A DNA stretch of 64,000 bases from contig CM034547.1 of assembly GCA_020055645.1 (NCBI GenBank), forward strand, positions 22,530,513 to 22,594,512, in the 5' to 3' direction. This document shows positions 28,551 through 41,400 of the stretch, in pieces. The DNA comes from Tomocerus qinae (lineage: Eukaryota > Arthropoda > Collembola > Entomobryomorpha > Tomoceridae). The notes below the pieces were generated by a model, which saw only the letters and a program-made list of their open reading frames with translations, was not told where the DNA came from and did not search any database. Position 1 is the stretch's first letter. The number at the start of each line of letters is the position of its first letter. A program made the position numbers and the translations under genes.

Positions 28551-31500
28551 TTAAATAAAAAAGTTTGGGTTTACGAGTTGGCTTTCTGGGCCATCAAAGT
28601 TAAAGTCCATTGCGCCAGAACCAGAGGAGATGGACTGATCCCAAGGCACAGTGTTCCATGGATCCATAGGGTCTTCCATTACATCGATGTCAATATCACC
28701 AGGTAGTCCCGACTCAATCTTAAAATCAGTCTGCATGTCCAAAAGATCTTCCCAGGATGCTAATTCGGCTCCTAAAACTTCTTCCTGGCCATGCATGCTT
28801 GAAAATAAATCGTCCATATGACCCATTGATGGTGATAAAGGCTCGTTCTTCATCATCATCATTGGCATTTTCAAGCTTGCCTCCACATTGGGCATCATTA
28901 GTTCAGTGCTCGGAACAGCCTCTAAAGCTATAATTGCAAAAAACGCTCTTATCAGTACATGCAGTGATAATGTTACTGTTTTTGAACTCTGGATTATTGA
29001 CTCAGATAAAATGACGAAGTGGTCAAAAGGAGCTTAAATTCTTATGTTATAACTAATATGATCATGATATATGTTTTGATATTTTGTTTGCTAACGCTGA
29101 ATAGTATCATTTGATTGGGAATGAACTGTCTGTCTAGCGTATCCTCCACAACAACTTTGTATCCTCATTTATTGAGTGTAATACATCCAAAGATAATTTT
29201 ATTGCGTAGCAATTTAAAGCAGATATCCGATCAACTAAATCAAATGTGCATAACATTTGGCTTACATGCATTTATGATATAATTTAAACAGGAAGGCTTA
29301 CCAGCATGTAGACTTCGACGTGATGAATCAACAACGGTTACTTTAGGAATTGTTTGCAAAACTGTTTGCCCAGTAGTTGAAGATACGGAGTCATCTTCAT
29401 ACATTGAGGCACTTTCCGGAGAATCGGGTGAGGAGGGAGACTCAGGAACTTTAGCCAGTGGAGGTGTCAAATGAGTCATACTTTCTCCATTCTGTTTTAT
29501 ACTTTCTTTGAACTTCTTGTCAATAGTAAGCCTGAGATTGAAACGAGACGACTCAGGAGGAGTTTTTATAGTTGAGGTTACGACGTGAATTCGATTGCAG
29601 GGAGGAGATCCAGGAGAACTAATGCTTGAGGTTTCGCAAAATACATTTATTGGAGACGTGACTTTCTTTTTAGGAGTTTCGTAAGTACTGGATATTCCTG
29701 GAGATTGACATGCCAGAGATTTGGATCGGCACTGTTTCTTTTTCGGTGTGGACGATGAGGTAGAAATAGTTGCTGGAGGACTTTTCCGAATAATCTTTGC
29801 TGGAGATGGGCCTGGAACAACCGTCTCAGGGCCACTCTTTGCCCTTTTCTTAGGCCGATATTTATAATCAGGGTATTCTTGTGAGTGCAAAATACGGAGT
29901 CTCTCAGCTTCGTCGATGTACGGTTTTCGTTCTCCCTCAGAGAGCAATTTCCATTGTCTTCCTAGTCTCTTACTTATCTCTGCATTATGAATGTCTGGAT
30001 TTTTTTCACAAATCTTTCGTCGTTCTATTTGAGACCAAACCATAAACGCATTCATCGGTCTTTTGATGTGGTTAGGTGGATGTTTCTTTGTCTGGAAAGA
30101 ACAAAACACCTACCAATGAACATATTTTTCGAATTTCGGTTTGTTTTTGCTCTCATTTCTAAAGGTTCTATTATTAAATTACCAGACTCCAGTTCTTTTC
30201 ATTCATCTTACTTTACATAAAATAAATGCTCTCCATTTTGAAGTATTTGTAATTTGTAAGTAATGTATCTCCTTGTACTTTCTTATAACAATGCTTAACC
30301 TTGCACAAAACCATCTACCATTCACCATTCCACAGACTAGCTAAATGTATTAATGCACAACAGGGAGCTTTTGGGAAAAGGAATGCTTGCTTTTATATTC
30401 ATGCAAAACAGTTTGACTACAAATACAACGTTTACGTAAAACCCATGTATGGAAGAAAAATACTTCTCTATTCACTTCAATTTGATATTCATGGCCATTT
30501 AAAAACTCATTCTTTTAAAACATGATCTGCATTTTTCCGTTTACCCACAGACGAGTACAAACGCTAACTTACATTCTTCACAGATAGGTATTACTAGACC
30601 AGCACCTAAGTACTAAGATCCTGTAGGTATTATAAATTTACATTTTGTAGCCAACCACCACTTACATACCTTAGTAATTAAAAACATCACTCCAGCTCAG
30701 GCTCGGTCTCGCCCAATAGCATATTTATAACATTCAACAGAATTCACTGAATTCAAAATCAGTCTTTTTTACCAATATTATGAGACCTGGGACTTGGGAC
30801 CTAGTCTGGTGTAAATTGCATAAAATTAGTGAGCTCTAATTCTAAATGTCTGCCTAGTGTTGTCCCTACATACTACATACCCACAGAGACTACAGGCAAG
30901 CACTCACTCTACTCATACAGTTACAGAGTTGCAGATAATCTCTTCTCTGAAATACCATCGGAAAATGCATCACATTACAAAATTCATGGAAAGTCATAGA
31001 CAAAGTCTGATTTGAATATCCATTTGTATGGAAGTGAATGATAATGCATGAAGCCAAATGAATACGGCAAGGCAGAACCAGCATCAGCTGGAATTTGAAT
31101 TAGCCATTTACTGTAATACGACGTATCTATTCTATTTTATCTGCTCTATGTGACCCAAGAGGGAGGACACATTTCTTCCTTATAAATGGAAAGCGATATC
31201 CAAACAAATCAATCAGATAAAAGTTACTCTTTTCCTTAGGCAAAGAGAAGGACATAATTCTGCAAATAATTCCTTTTCTACGACTTAGGAAACTGAGGTC
31301 TGCCTGAGTGAGTAATAGACAGTTGATTTATTTTTATACTTGAAATTGCATCATCATTGACATGGAGTATAGAGGAACAGCGAGCGAGTACCACCATCAT
31401 AACATACACATAAAAAGAGAGCTAGGTATTCAGTTTGTCAACCCTGTGCATGCAAACCTTGTAAACTGCAGGTTTTACAAATATAACTAAAAGTCACAAG

Positions 31501-32933
31501 TAACTCATAGGTCAGAATAATTTACCCACAGTCCCACATATACAAAAAGATATTAATATTATGAGTTTTATCATCTACATACGACCGAAACGAACGCTAA
31601 ATACATCGAATCAAAATCAGACTACAAGAATCAAGAAGCATGCAAATAAATGCATCAACACCCAGTCATCCTCCTTCTAAGGATATAAACTAACTCCCAG
31701 AATTATCTATAATACAACATGATAATGTTAATGAAATAACACCATGCATGCATACAAAGTTAGGATATACTATACCATTCTATACTGTACGTACAAAAAT
31801 TACATTTATTATACTACATGCCAGAGAGTACGGACAGACATAATACACTAAAAGATATTCCACGAAGAAGTAGAATGTATGCAACTAGAACAGAAATGCT
31901 GTATGACTAGGATAAATTTTCTGGAGAGCTTCTCAATGCACTTCCATGAACCTTAGCTAACAGATTGTAGACGTAAAATAATGTCCAGCAAAAACAACTT
32001 TCTGTTTTTTCAAGCCAGACTCCAGCCATAGAGACCTAAAGCCACCTAAAGCTACATTTATAAACTGCAGTGGAGTAAATACAGGCTGTCAAGGCTGAAC
32101 TAAACTTCAACTGACTGTGACTACACAAGAAGGATATACAGGTCTAGATTCTAGATAGTCTACTCTACGAATTTATATTGTAAAAAATAAACCTTAACTT
32201 ATTGCTTGCTCCTTTCTGTTAATAAACGTAAAAATATATTTTCATATGCACAAGAGCCTATTCAATTACAATAGCAGATACTACACGCAATAATAGTCTA
32301 CTAGTTAATTTTGGAAGCATTGGTGCTGGTATACTTAGCTGGTTGTAGCTAGCAATAAATTTTCATACGCATGCATTAGGTTGTACGTACATTATCATTT
32401 CGATTTAAATTTTTCAAACAACAATTGGAATCCATTATTCATAATATTATGACGTATTGTATTTTAAAGTATGGGCCAATTATTGGCATAATTGGCAATT
32501 GCTTTTTAATGTACATGTAGATATGTAGTATTTCTGAGGCAAGCAAAATAACTTTGTCAACCACAGCGCATTCAAGAGTCAAGGGTAAAGTGAGTTATGG
32601 AAAAAAGTCCCAACTCTTGACTCTGACTGGATGCTTTTCATTTTACATTGACAAATGCCCTATTAGTATTCTGAATCTCGTCATTCGTAGAAAAGATTAA
32701 AATCGCACTACCAACTACAGAAATGAAAAGCTCCTTTGCTACAGATTTGACTTTTATTCTAGAGTTAGCACTAGCAGTAGTAGTTTTGAAAATGATCTTA
32801 CCTGGGTTGCATCCGTGTACGGCGTGCATGAAGATTTTGCGACAGTTTGGGATCCAAAAATTGGTTTAGGATTTTGTTGTGTGGGACGACGAGATCCCTG
32901 GCCAGAAGTACTGGAAAGTATAGGGATCACCAT
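28551..32933 (-). CDS. SoxC: SoxC-group HMG-box transcription factor (Sox14/Sox11-like)
   Basis: Nuclear sequence-specific DNA-binding protein; Sox boxes bend DNA at AACAAT-like sites. I join three minus-strand exons: 32,802-32,933, 29,302-30,091 and 28,551-28,927. Splice ends are CAG|GTAAG with TTTCCAG|ACA (phase 0), and GCTG|GTAAGC with ATTATAG|CTT (phase 1). The sum is 1,299 nt, or 432 aa. The ATG at 32,933 is the first after an in-frame TAA. Exon 1 ends in TDATQ and exon 2 opens TKKHPPNH, followed by the HMG box (about residues 50-128) with [29 protein letters not shown] and [18 protein letters not shown] marks group C, and RRKICE with TDATQTKKH is arthropod-like. The rest of exon 2 is Ser/Pro/Thr-rich with many SP sites. 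Exon 3 is acidic and Met-rich ([10 protein letters not shown]), resembling an activation domain. Insect Sox14 is an ecdysone-response gene; that role here is inference. Retaining intron 2 would give a different C terminus ending at 29,240. Confidence 0.93.
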
Positions 32934-34234
32934 TCTTACTGATAGAAATTATAATAATAAATAACACTTCAACAGCTCAGAGCACTACAACACGCAGCAG
33001 AAGACTGAGAACTCACGGCCCACTGCCTTCTATTTATTACTTCTTCCAGTGCTGTACTATCTAGTACTGAACTGCTTCATGCTGGAAAAGAATACAGCAA
33101 GGTATCTCTTCTGTATTCTCTATTCCGTCTCTATTCTCTTCTTCGGCTTACTACATACACACATACAAGTCAGCCAGTACATGCAGAATACATTTACTCA
33201 CACCCGGCCGATATTTAATCTACAGCCTTATCCCCACTTCGCTTCGTAGTATCGGTATCGGAGTTCGTATTTAGTACATGCATACATGCTTATTATTTTT
33301 ACCTTTTTGCATAGTAGCTATATTTTTAACTTTGCATTTTGCCAGTTGTTGAATTTTGTATCTTGCTAAATATTTGGCTAAGTTAATAACATTATCTTGC
33401 AGGTTAAACAACATTTCTGTCTACTCTGCATTGAATGTTTGTTTCAAACGAGAACGAGAAGAAATCATGCAGAGATATTTTCCGTCATACCAGTAAATTA
33501 CCTTATAATATAATATAATATGATGACACAGAAGACTACTACGTCTGTTGTGCTTTTGGATAAAACATTACAGTCTGTCTGAAAAGCAACGTTTCTTATG
33601 ACTTTCACATTGTGGCCTTAAAGTTTTACATGGAGTTTAAGCCCTAAACTCAGCAAAATCCATGTACAAATTCGTTCGTCACCTATAGTGTAAGTTTATT
33701 ACTAAAAGACTTCAATAGAGAAATCTCATCTACATAAACGTTATTTATTTTTTGAAATTTTAGCACAAACTGTAGATAGTGAACAACGTAGCAATTGCCC
33801 ATTGTTTTACAAAAGAAAGCTATCTTTTTTGCGGAACTGTCCCTGTTCTCTAACGACAGTGGATATAAAGTAACTAGTATAGCATATAACTTTCTCCGAG
33901 TAAATAAGATTTCTTTTTTGAAGCATAAACTCTATAAGACTTGTGTGAATGTTTATACTATGGAGTGTATAGGCTGCACATAGTACATAGTGAAAGTCAT
34001 ACATGAGTATACATGAGTACATATTGTAAAAACCTACAGCAAGCCGTAACAGAAGCTCGCCTGATTAAAGGTTAACGTGTACACATTTTGGTAGACAAAA
34101 AGTACTCGCACACAGCAAAAAACCGAGCGTACGGATTTTGATTAAACTTTTAGAATATGGTCTTTATATATGTAGCTATGACATATTAAAAATTCAGACA
34201 TTGATATTATAGGGAAACGAAGCTGTGTTATTTG
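32934..34234. other. SoxC upstream region
   Basis: Non-coding sequence upstream of the SoxC start codon, likely containing its 5' untranslated region and promoter. TTTCTATCAG lies just before the ATG and could be a splice acceptor for an upstream untranslated exon. No TATA box or other core element could be fixed. Open frames here (up to 71 codons) look random. Confidence 0.4.
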
Positions 34235-35045
34235 AAAAATCAACAAAAAATCAAAGTTGATTAACGTTGACTATGAAAATCAACAGAAAATCAAAATTGA
34301 TTAATGTTGACTATGAAAATCAACAGAAAATCAAAATTGATTAATGTTGACTATGAAAATTAACAGAAAATCAAAATTGATTAATGTTGACTATGAAAAT
34401 CAACAGAAAATCAAAATTGATTAATTTTGAATATGAAAATTAAAAGAAAATCAAAATTGATTAATGTTGACAATGAAAATCAATAGAAAATCAAAATTGA
34501 TAAATGTTGACTATGAAAATCAACAGAAAAACAATAATTGATTAATATTGACTATCAAAATCAAAAAAAAATCAAAATATATTAATATCGACTATGAAAA
34601 TCAACAGAAAATCAAAATTGATTAATATTGACTACCAAAATCAAAACAAAATCAAAATATATTAATATCGACTATCAAGATCAATGCACCAGAAAATATA
34701 TTAATATTGACTATCAAAGTCAATACATAATGAAAATATACTAATATTGACTATAAAAGTCAATACATAATGAAAATATATTAATATTGACTGTCAAAGT
34801 CAATACATAATGAAAATATATTAATAGTCACTATCAAAGTCAATAAATAATGAAAATATATTAATATTGACTATCAAAGTCAATCGTAATGAAAATATAT
34901 TAATATTGACTATCAAAGTCAATACATAATGAAAATTTATTAATATTGACTATCAAAGTCAATACATAATGAAAATTTATTAATATTGACTATCAAAGTC
35001 AATACATAATGAAAATATATTAATATTGACTGTTAAAATCAAGAC
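34235..35045. repeat. 40-bp satellite array, about 20 copies, two subfamilies
   Basis: A 40-base unit repeats head to tail about twenty times. The first part (to about 34.55 kb) uses units with GAAAATCAACAGAAAATCAA and TTGATTAATGTTGACTAT. After a mixed stretch, the last part (from about 34.69 kb) uses units with TTAATATTGACTATCAAAG and TCAATACATAATGAAAATAT. Each late unit contains ATTGACT-ATCAA-AGTCAAT, a 7-bp stem with a 5-base loop. Neighbouring copies are the most alike, as expected from unequal exchange. There is no open frame of note. Confidence 0.9.
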
Positions 35046-35220
35046 AAACTTGAAACAGATTCGTTATTTTACTTTTAAAGGTAGTTTTCCGTTTTAGTTA
35101 TTTTACTATATAATTTCAGTTTTAGTAGAAGCGGCATGATATAGTTTATACTATCCCGCTAACAATCTATAGGAAACGGTATTACAACTTTCAATGCCCA
35201 TTTTTCACTTTAACTATCAA

Positions 35221-35460
35221 AATGAAGACAAAGTGAGCGCGCGGTATCTCAGCAACCTATGGACCGATTTACCCCAAAATCAATAGGGATCGTCAGTGGT
35301 CCATAGGCATTGTTTTTGCCAAGTTTGGTCTATATCCGTCATTGCTTTCGAAAGTTATCGTGGGTACGGACGGACGGACGGACGGACGGACGGACGGACG
35401 TACGGACAGACTGTGCGGTTCTATAAGCTGCCTTATTCAGGCGAGCTAAAACTTGTAAAA
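35221..35460. repeat. Dispersed repeat with an internal (CGGA)n microsatellite
   Basis: This block is less AT-rich than its surroundings, with text such as GGTATCTCAGCAACC and GACCGATTTACCCC, and a run of about nine CGGA units at 35,366-35,408. It starts soon after the satellite ends. The style matches non-autonomous repeats with CGGA runs seen in many invertebrate genomes, but no family can be named without a library search. Confidence 0.55.
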
Positions 35461-38400
35461 AATTAAATACCGCTCATAATAACACTCACAATGTATATTA
35501 AATGCCTTTACGTATATTTATTCAACTTTCTCCAAGACTTTGGTGAAAGTTGTAAAGTTAGTAAACGTTTCATAGGGGGTGATTAGATATCAATAAAGGT
35601 GTGTGTGAAAAGAAATGTCAGTTGCTCTTATTAAAGTGTCCTAAGCACCGAAATAATATTATCCTGTACATAATTAACTTAAAAATTTTGGCATGATTAT
35701 AAGTACAATTACAAACCAAAAGTTTTGATTTGAGCTTTTGTATGTCAATGAAACTCAATTGCATTATTGCCCACCAATTTACACACAGTCTTTAATAACA
35801 TTAATGCAATTACTTTTTCCAACCTATATTCAATACGCTATAGAATTATTTTACGCCTTTTCAATGTCTAACATTTAGGGGTCTTAAAATGCGTAACAAA
35901 AGCAATGCTTTCTCTTTGCTTACACTGGCAACTAGCAACTATAGCCAAAAACTTTCCCCAAACTTTCACCTACAATCAAATGTGGTTTAATGAAGATGCT
36001 AGTATTTTTTGCAGTACGTTTTTGTGGCCATGTATATTTCCATACTAAATAAATTTTTGTTATAAGCTTTTCAAATTTGGCAGCAAAAATTGTATAAAAA
36101 GTTCAATCTAATGAAACATATATTGCAAGGAATTGTGTAAAAAACGTTTTTCACGCAGCATAAACTGCACTGCAGTTATACTTTCCTCGGATTGAATCAT
36201 TGAATTGAATTTAATTTTTACATGTTATATATACAAGTTACACCAAAGAGTTTGAAGAGTGTTTGTAAAATTTCTCTTGGTATATTAAATGATACTATCC
36301 CTGTTAAGGCATCAAATTGTCCTAAGAGAGATTGGAAATTGGAAAAACTTATGCCACAAATATAATGATTGTTGTGTTCAAAATGGTTTACTGTTGAATA
36401 GAAAGGGATTTATTTGAAATGCATAATTTACATTGTGAATCATTAGCCTAGCTATAATTTCAGCCACAACACAAATACAACATTTTCTCCATTATAGATG
36501 ATGATATTGGGATATCATCACATGAGTAAAATATTTTATGATTTAATATTTAATAATTTTAGGAGTAGCTATCGGTATCACAGAGGACAAAAAAGTGCAT
36601 GAGTAAGTACATAAATAAACACCCAATTTCTAAATAGTAATGATATTTATATCATCAATATCAATATTTTTTATGCTTTTCAATGATTTCCGGACTGATT
36701 GCTACTATAAGCCGATTTCTCTAATATCTCTCGGATCTCTGCGATAAATCATGGAAATGGAACACATGATTAACGTTTTCATCAAATTCCATTATACAAT
36801 GTCTCATTTATGGATGCAAGATTATAGGATTTTTTATGTAAATTCATGCATTTCATTTTTTTATTTGTACCCGTTTTGATTAATTGTTTAGTTAGTGTAC
36901 GCAATGGTTTTATTCTTGTACTTGGCCTAGTTTCTCAAGAAAACATAAATATATGACTAGGACCTTCTATAAGGAACCATTTATTATTGTTTTTCTACTA
37001 CTACCTGTGCTAACTTAATTATGACAGTTATGATTATGACTACGGTTACAAGCTTTCTGCTAAAGGAAGTCCTTTTTTGCCAGAATGGGAGCATAGTTAT
37101 TTACGATGGTGAAAATTATAGTACCCCTTTGGCCCTTTACAACTCTATACTTTAGAATGCATATTGAACTAATATCAATGAATCGAAAATTGGCAGAAAA
37201 GGATGGTACCTAAAAGAATTAATTTGCGTAGAGTAAATGAACTTTTTTGAAGTGCATAGGCTGAGGGCTCAAGCAGCTGGTGTTATAAAACTTTGGCTCG
37301 CTTTTGAGCTGCTGCCTGATGAAGAGGTACATTAGATCGGAGGATTGCAAACGTGTTTCATCATCAGCACGTAACAGTAGCCGTGGCCATTGTCATTTAA
37401 GAATCGCATAATATTTTGCGATTGAAATTGAAACACCTGTCTTTCTTTGAGGTGTATAGAATGACTTTCAAAGATCATAAGACTGGCAACACAAGTTTGA
37501 CAAGCTGTAACCAAATGGTGAACTCTGATGAACGGCCGGACGGAGGTAGTAGTTGCGTTTGGGTATTTTTTCCCCAATTGCAACATTGCAAGTCCGAAAA
37601 TCGTCTTAGGCAGTTCTTATAAAGTTCACCTTCGTCAATAATAAAAGCGTGAACAGACAGAGCTATGAACCGAACAAGGCTTTGCATAACATGTAGAATT
37701 GTAGACTAGGGTGCACGCGACAGACACGAGCTTTGAAACATCTGCTCCTTCTATATTGCTCTCATCCTTTCAAACCGGTTACCTGACTTGAATCTAACCA
37801 GACGGACCAAGAGATAGCTCGGTTTCCTTTAGCCAGGGCATGCCAGGTCGAGCTTATTATTGTGTTTAGATAGTTTCATTTCATGAATAACTATTAACTA
37901 TGACTTATACTGTAAAGACATCTGTCTCGTTAAGTCTCTCTGCTTAGGATTAAGATTAAACACTCAGCGTTAGGTATGCATCATGCAAGGTGTTCATACA
38001 ATTCCCCTTTACCCATCTCTCTCACCCAATACACATCCCCATAAAGAAATATTATAGGGAAAAACTGAATCATGTTTACCAATTGCAGGCAGCCTACTCT
38101 ACAACATAATATTATTATTATTTTGTGCATATACTCTCCATATGTATTTAGTATGCATAATTAATTTACAATTTTTTCATAAAAGGAGAATGAGTACTTA
38201 GCACTTATGCCACTTTTATATAACATACTAAAATACCCGTGCGGTTGACATACGGGTAGAAAATAATAATCCCCTTCAGATCTCATTATTTATACACTTT
38301 TCCGTGTTTGCCAATTAATTTCTCACATAAATCTAAAACGAATAACCCTTAAGTATGCACAAATAAAACTTCCATTATCCTTTGCACTCAGTGCCATTGG

Positions 38401-41400
38401 GTAACCACAGATTTAATAGTTTAATATCAGTAGCTAAAATTTAATTTTGCCAAAACTTTTATGAATTTTAGGAAAGGTAGATCATATTTTGTTAGCAATT
38501 ATGTGTATATTCACCGATTTTGACTTCCAGTCGAGATTGCATGTTATTATACTACAAACAAAATAATGGTTCACCCCCACTCTGTACCAGGTATAGTCAC
38601 CCTAAAAATCTTTACAATAAGTACATACATTCTAACCCAAGTACAAATATCCAAGTTTCCGAAATAATCTAAATCACCCTAAAGGGTTCATGGTTCCCGT
38701 CATATCAAGCTCATCCCTATGAATTGTTGTACTATGTACAAAATTGTTTTTGCTAACTAATGGTAAGTAAATTACTAAATGTGCTGGTAAGCAGTCCTAG
38801 CCCTAATGCTATTCATATGAGGGCCCCCACTATATTATCAACATCATCTGTAAATATCGTTATAGCCAACTGCGTGTGCTTAGAATATCCACATTAAGCT
38901 TCTATGTATCTGTATAGAGATAAGTACTCTATGTAGCATTACACACATACGTCGTTTCATTACACAGAGCAAGTTTTTGAAAAGATCCAATGATCCAATC
39001 CAATCTGAAACAGGAGGCAGCTGAATTGGAGAGAGCGAGCGGATGCTTCATGGCAATTTTTTCCTATTTGTTCTCATGTAACACCTGGCCTTTAGCCGTG
39101 CCATGCAACTCTAATGCTAGTGCTCAAATAGGTTTGCCCTACCGATGCCATGTTTCAAACCAACATAACATCACCATGATCTATTATATACTTCAGTATT
39201 GGCAATAGTATAAGTACTTCACCACGGCCGTACATGCCGAACTGTATTCCGAGGATGTTATGCTATGTCTATACCTGAATTAAAGTAAAATACAAGCATA
39301 AAACTTTGGATAACCACCTGGCTACGCATTTCTTGCTCTCTCTCTCTCAATTGCTATCGTAGAGCCATGTCAGACAGGCATGCAGTAGTGGTCCCGTCAT
39401 CAGGAGGACATAACAGGCTACCTGAACCTCAATGTTGCTAATTATATTAAAATGCCCTGAAAGGTGAACATTCATCTGACTCTGATTGCACGGGCATGCT
39501 TATGTCACGGAATTCTAAAAATCTGCTAAAACTGATTTTCAGCATCAACTGCGAGGTGGGAGTACCTGGCATGTGCGAATCCTCAACATGTTGTTATGAT
39601 CTCGGTCGACATAAGGTGTAAAACCATTACATTTGCATTTAAGGCAATTCACAATGCAAATGCAAGACGTAAGTTAAGTTATAGATTCAAAAGACTTTAT
39701 CGATACAGTAGTGGCATATAATATGTTGTTGGTATCACTTAATTTGACAATTAGAACTTCATTTTTCTTTTTCAGGTATTTTCGAATTTATGGATAGATA
39801 ACAATAGATCAAAATTCTTGTAGTATTAGTAAGACAGACTACAGCCAATCTTGACAATAGATGATACCCATTTACGCCTCTTTCATTGCATACCCTTGCG
39901 ATGTTTAAGTCTTGCATATTTTATACATTGATATTTTTTCTATAGATAATATCGAGTTCATGCTGCTTTCTTTTCATGAACTTTCCTGTCTCTTTCTTTC
40001 GTATGCATAAATACGGACACTTAAGCAATTTTATAAACTTCTTCGTACGACAATTACTTCTGGATCTGAAATATGATTACAAATGTCACAACGTACCAAA
40101 GTCCGAAACTCACAACGTACTTGAAATAGATACACATCTTTAGGTTTTGCATGAACTAAGCCATCTAGTCAGTCATAGTTTAATGGAAGGCACATGCACA
40201 TACACCTTTTATACGTATACCATGCAAAGCAAATAAGAATAGACAAATAGAGCAGCAGCATAAAATATGAAACAATGCTGGCTACGCGTCACACGTTGTC
40301 AGTGGCGCCTTTCTTATAAGGTCAATAACTTGTCATTAACATAGTGCTTTAAGGCTTTTAAAACCGCTTACACGTTAAAAACAAACAATTATAACAATAG
40401 TAAAATTAGTCATAGAAGACAATAATGGACAATATTCTAAATTCACAATGCACTGAACTCGTCGTTAGAGTACAAGCGATTCACAGATTCGCACTAAATT
40501 CGCTTGTGCTTTGAGTACGCGATACTACACTAATGGGTGATAATTTAAACAGTCTTAAAATAAATTACTGTTTAATGTAATACAGACTTTAATAATGCTA
40601 CATAATACGAACAATTTAAACTAGTAAGTTATAAACACTACGGGAACTTGCACTAATAACTAGTCTATAGTTTCCTCTAAATAAATACTAAAGATAATGA
40701 GCAATTTATTTTACAGCCGACCGACACTATACCTATTTTAATAATAATGGTTAACGAACATGGCACTGCGCAGTAGTTTATCTACACTACAGCTTACTTT
40801 ATCAGTATTTTGCAGATTTTAAAATGTACTAATCACAAAACTTATCTACTTACCTATATATGAAAACGCGGAATATTAACTATTAAGAATTCTCTTTGCC
40901 GTCAAGCAGTACCTATACTTGCATATTGGCATGTCACATATAACACATTACTATTTTAAATACACCATCTCATCGAGTATACGTTCGCAGAAACTTTATA
41001 GAGTGTATGGTATGATGGTATGTGGTAAGATTTCTGATGATTTTTTTCCTACTCAAGAATGATGTCTTAATGTCTTTACTGATTAATTAAGTATTGATTT
41101 TCCATTGGGCTTCTTTCTTCACAAAACATAACCTCATCATGAAAAGTGGCTATTGGACGTATCTACAATCAGTTGCTCCTTTTTCCAGACTTTTTTTCTT
41201 GGTGCTTTTGTATAAATGTGCATACGCAAAATCATGACTTTGACTTCAACAGTATTAATATCAACATCTTATTCATAATAGAATACTTATGACCATGATA
41301 CTATTTTAACGGGCAATTATAATGTAAATCTGTTATTATCGTAGTAAAAACGTTCATTTGCTGACGAATGTTTTTCTTTCTTAATTACAATTAATTGCTC

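Noticed and set aside
34235-35045. Regular repeats that look like a CRISPR array
   Set aside because: The whole 40-bp unit repeats, with no unique spacers, in an animal genome; this is a satellite.
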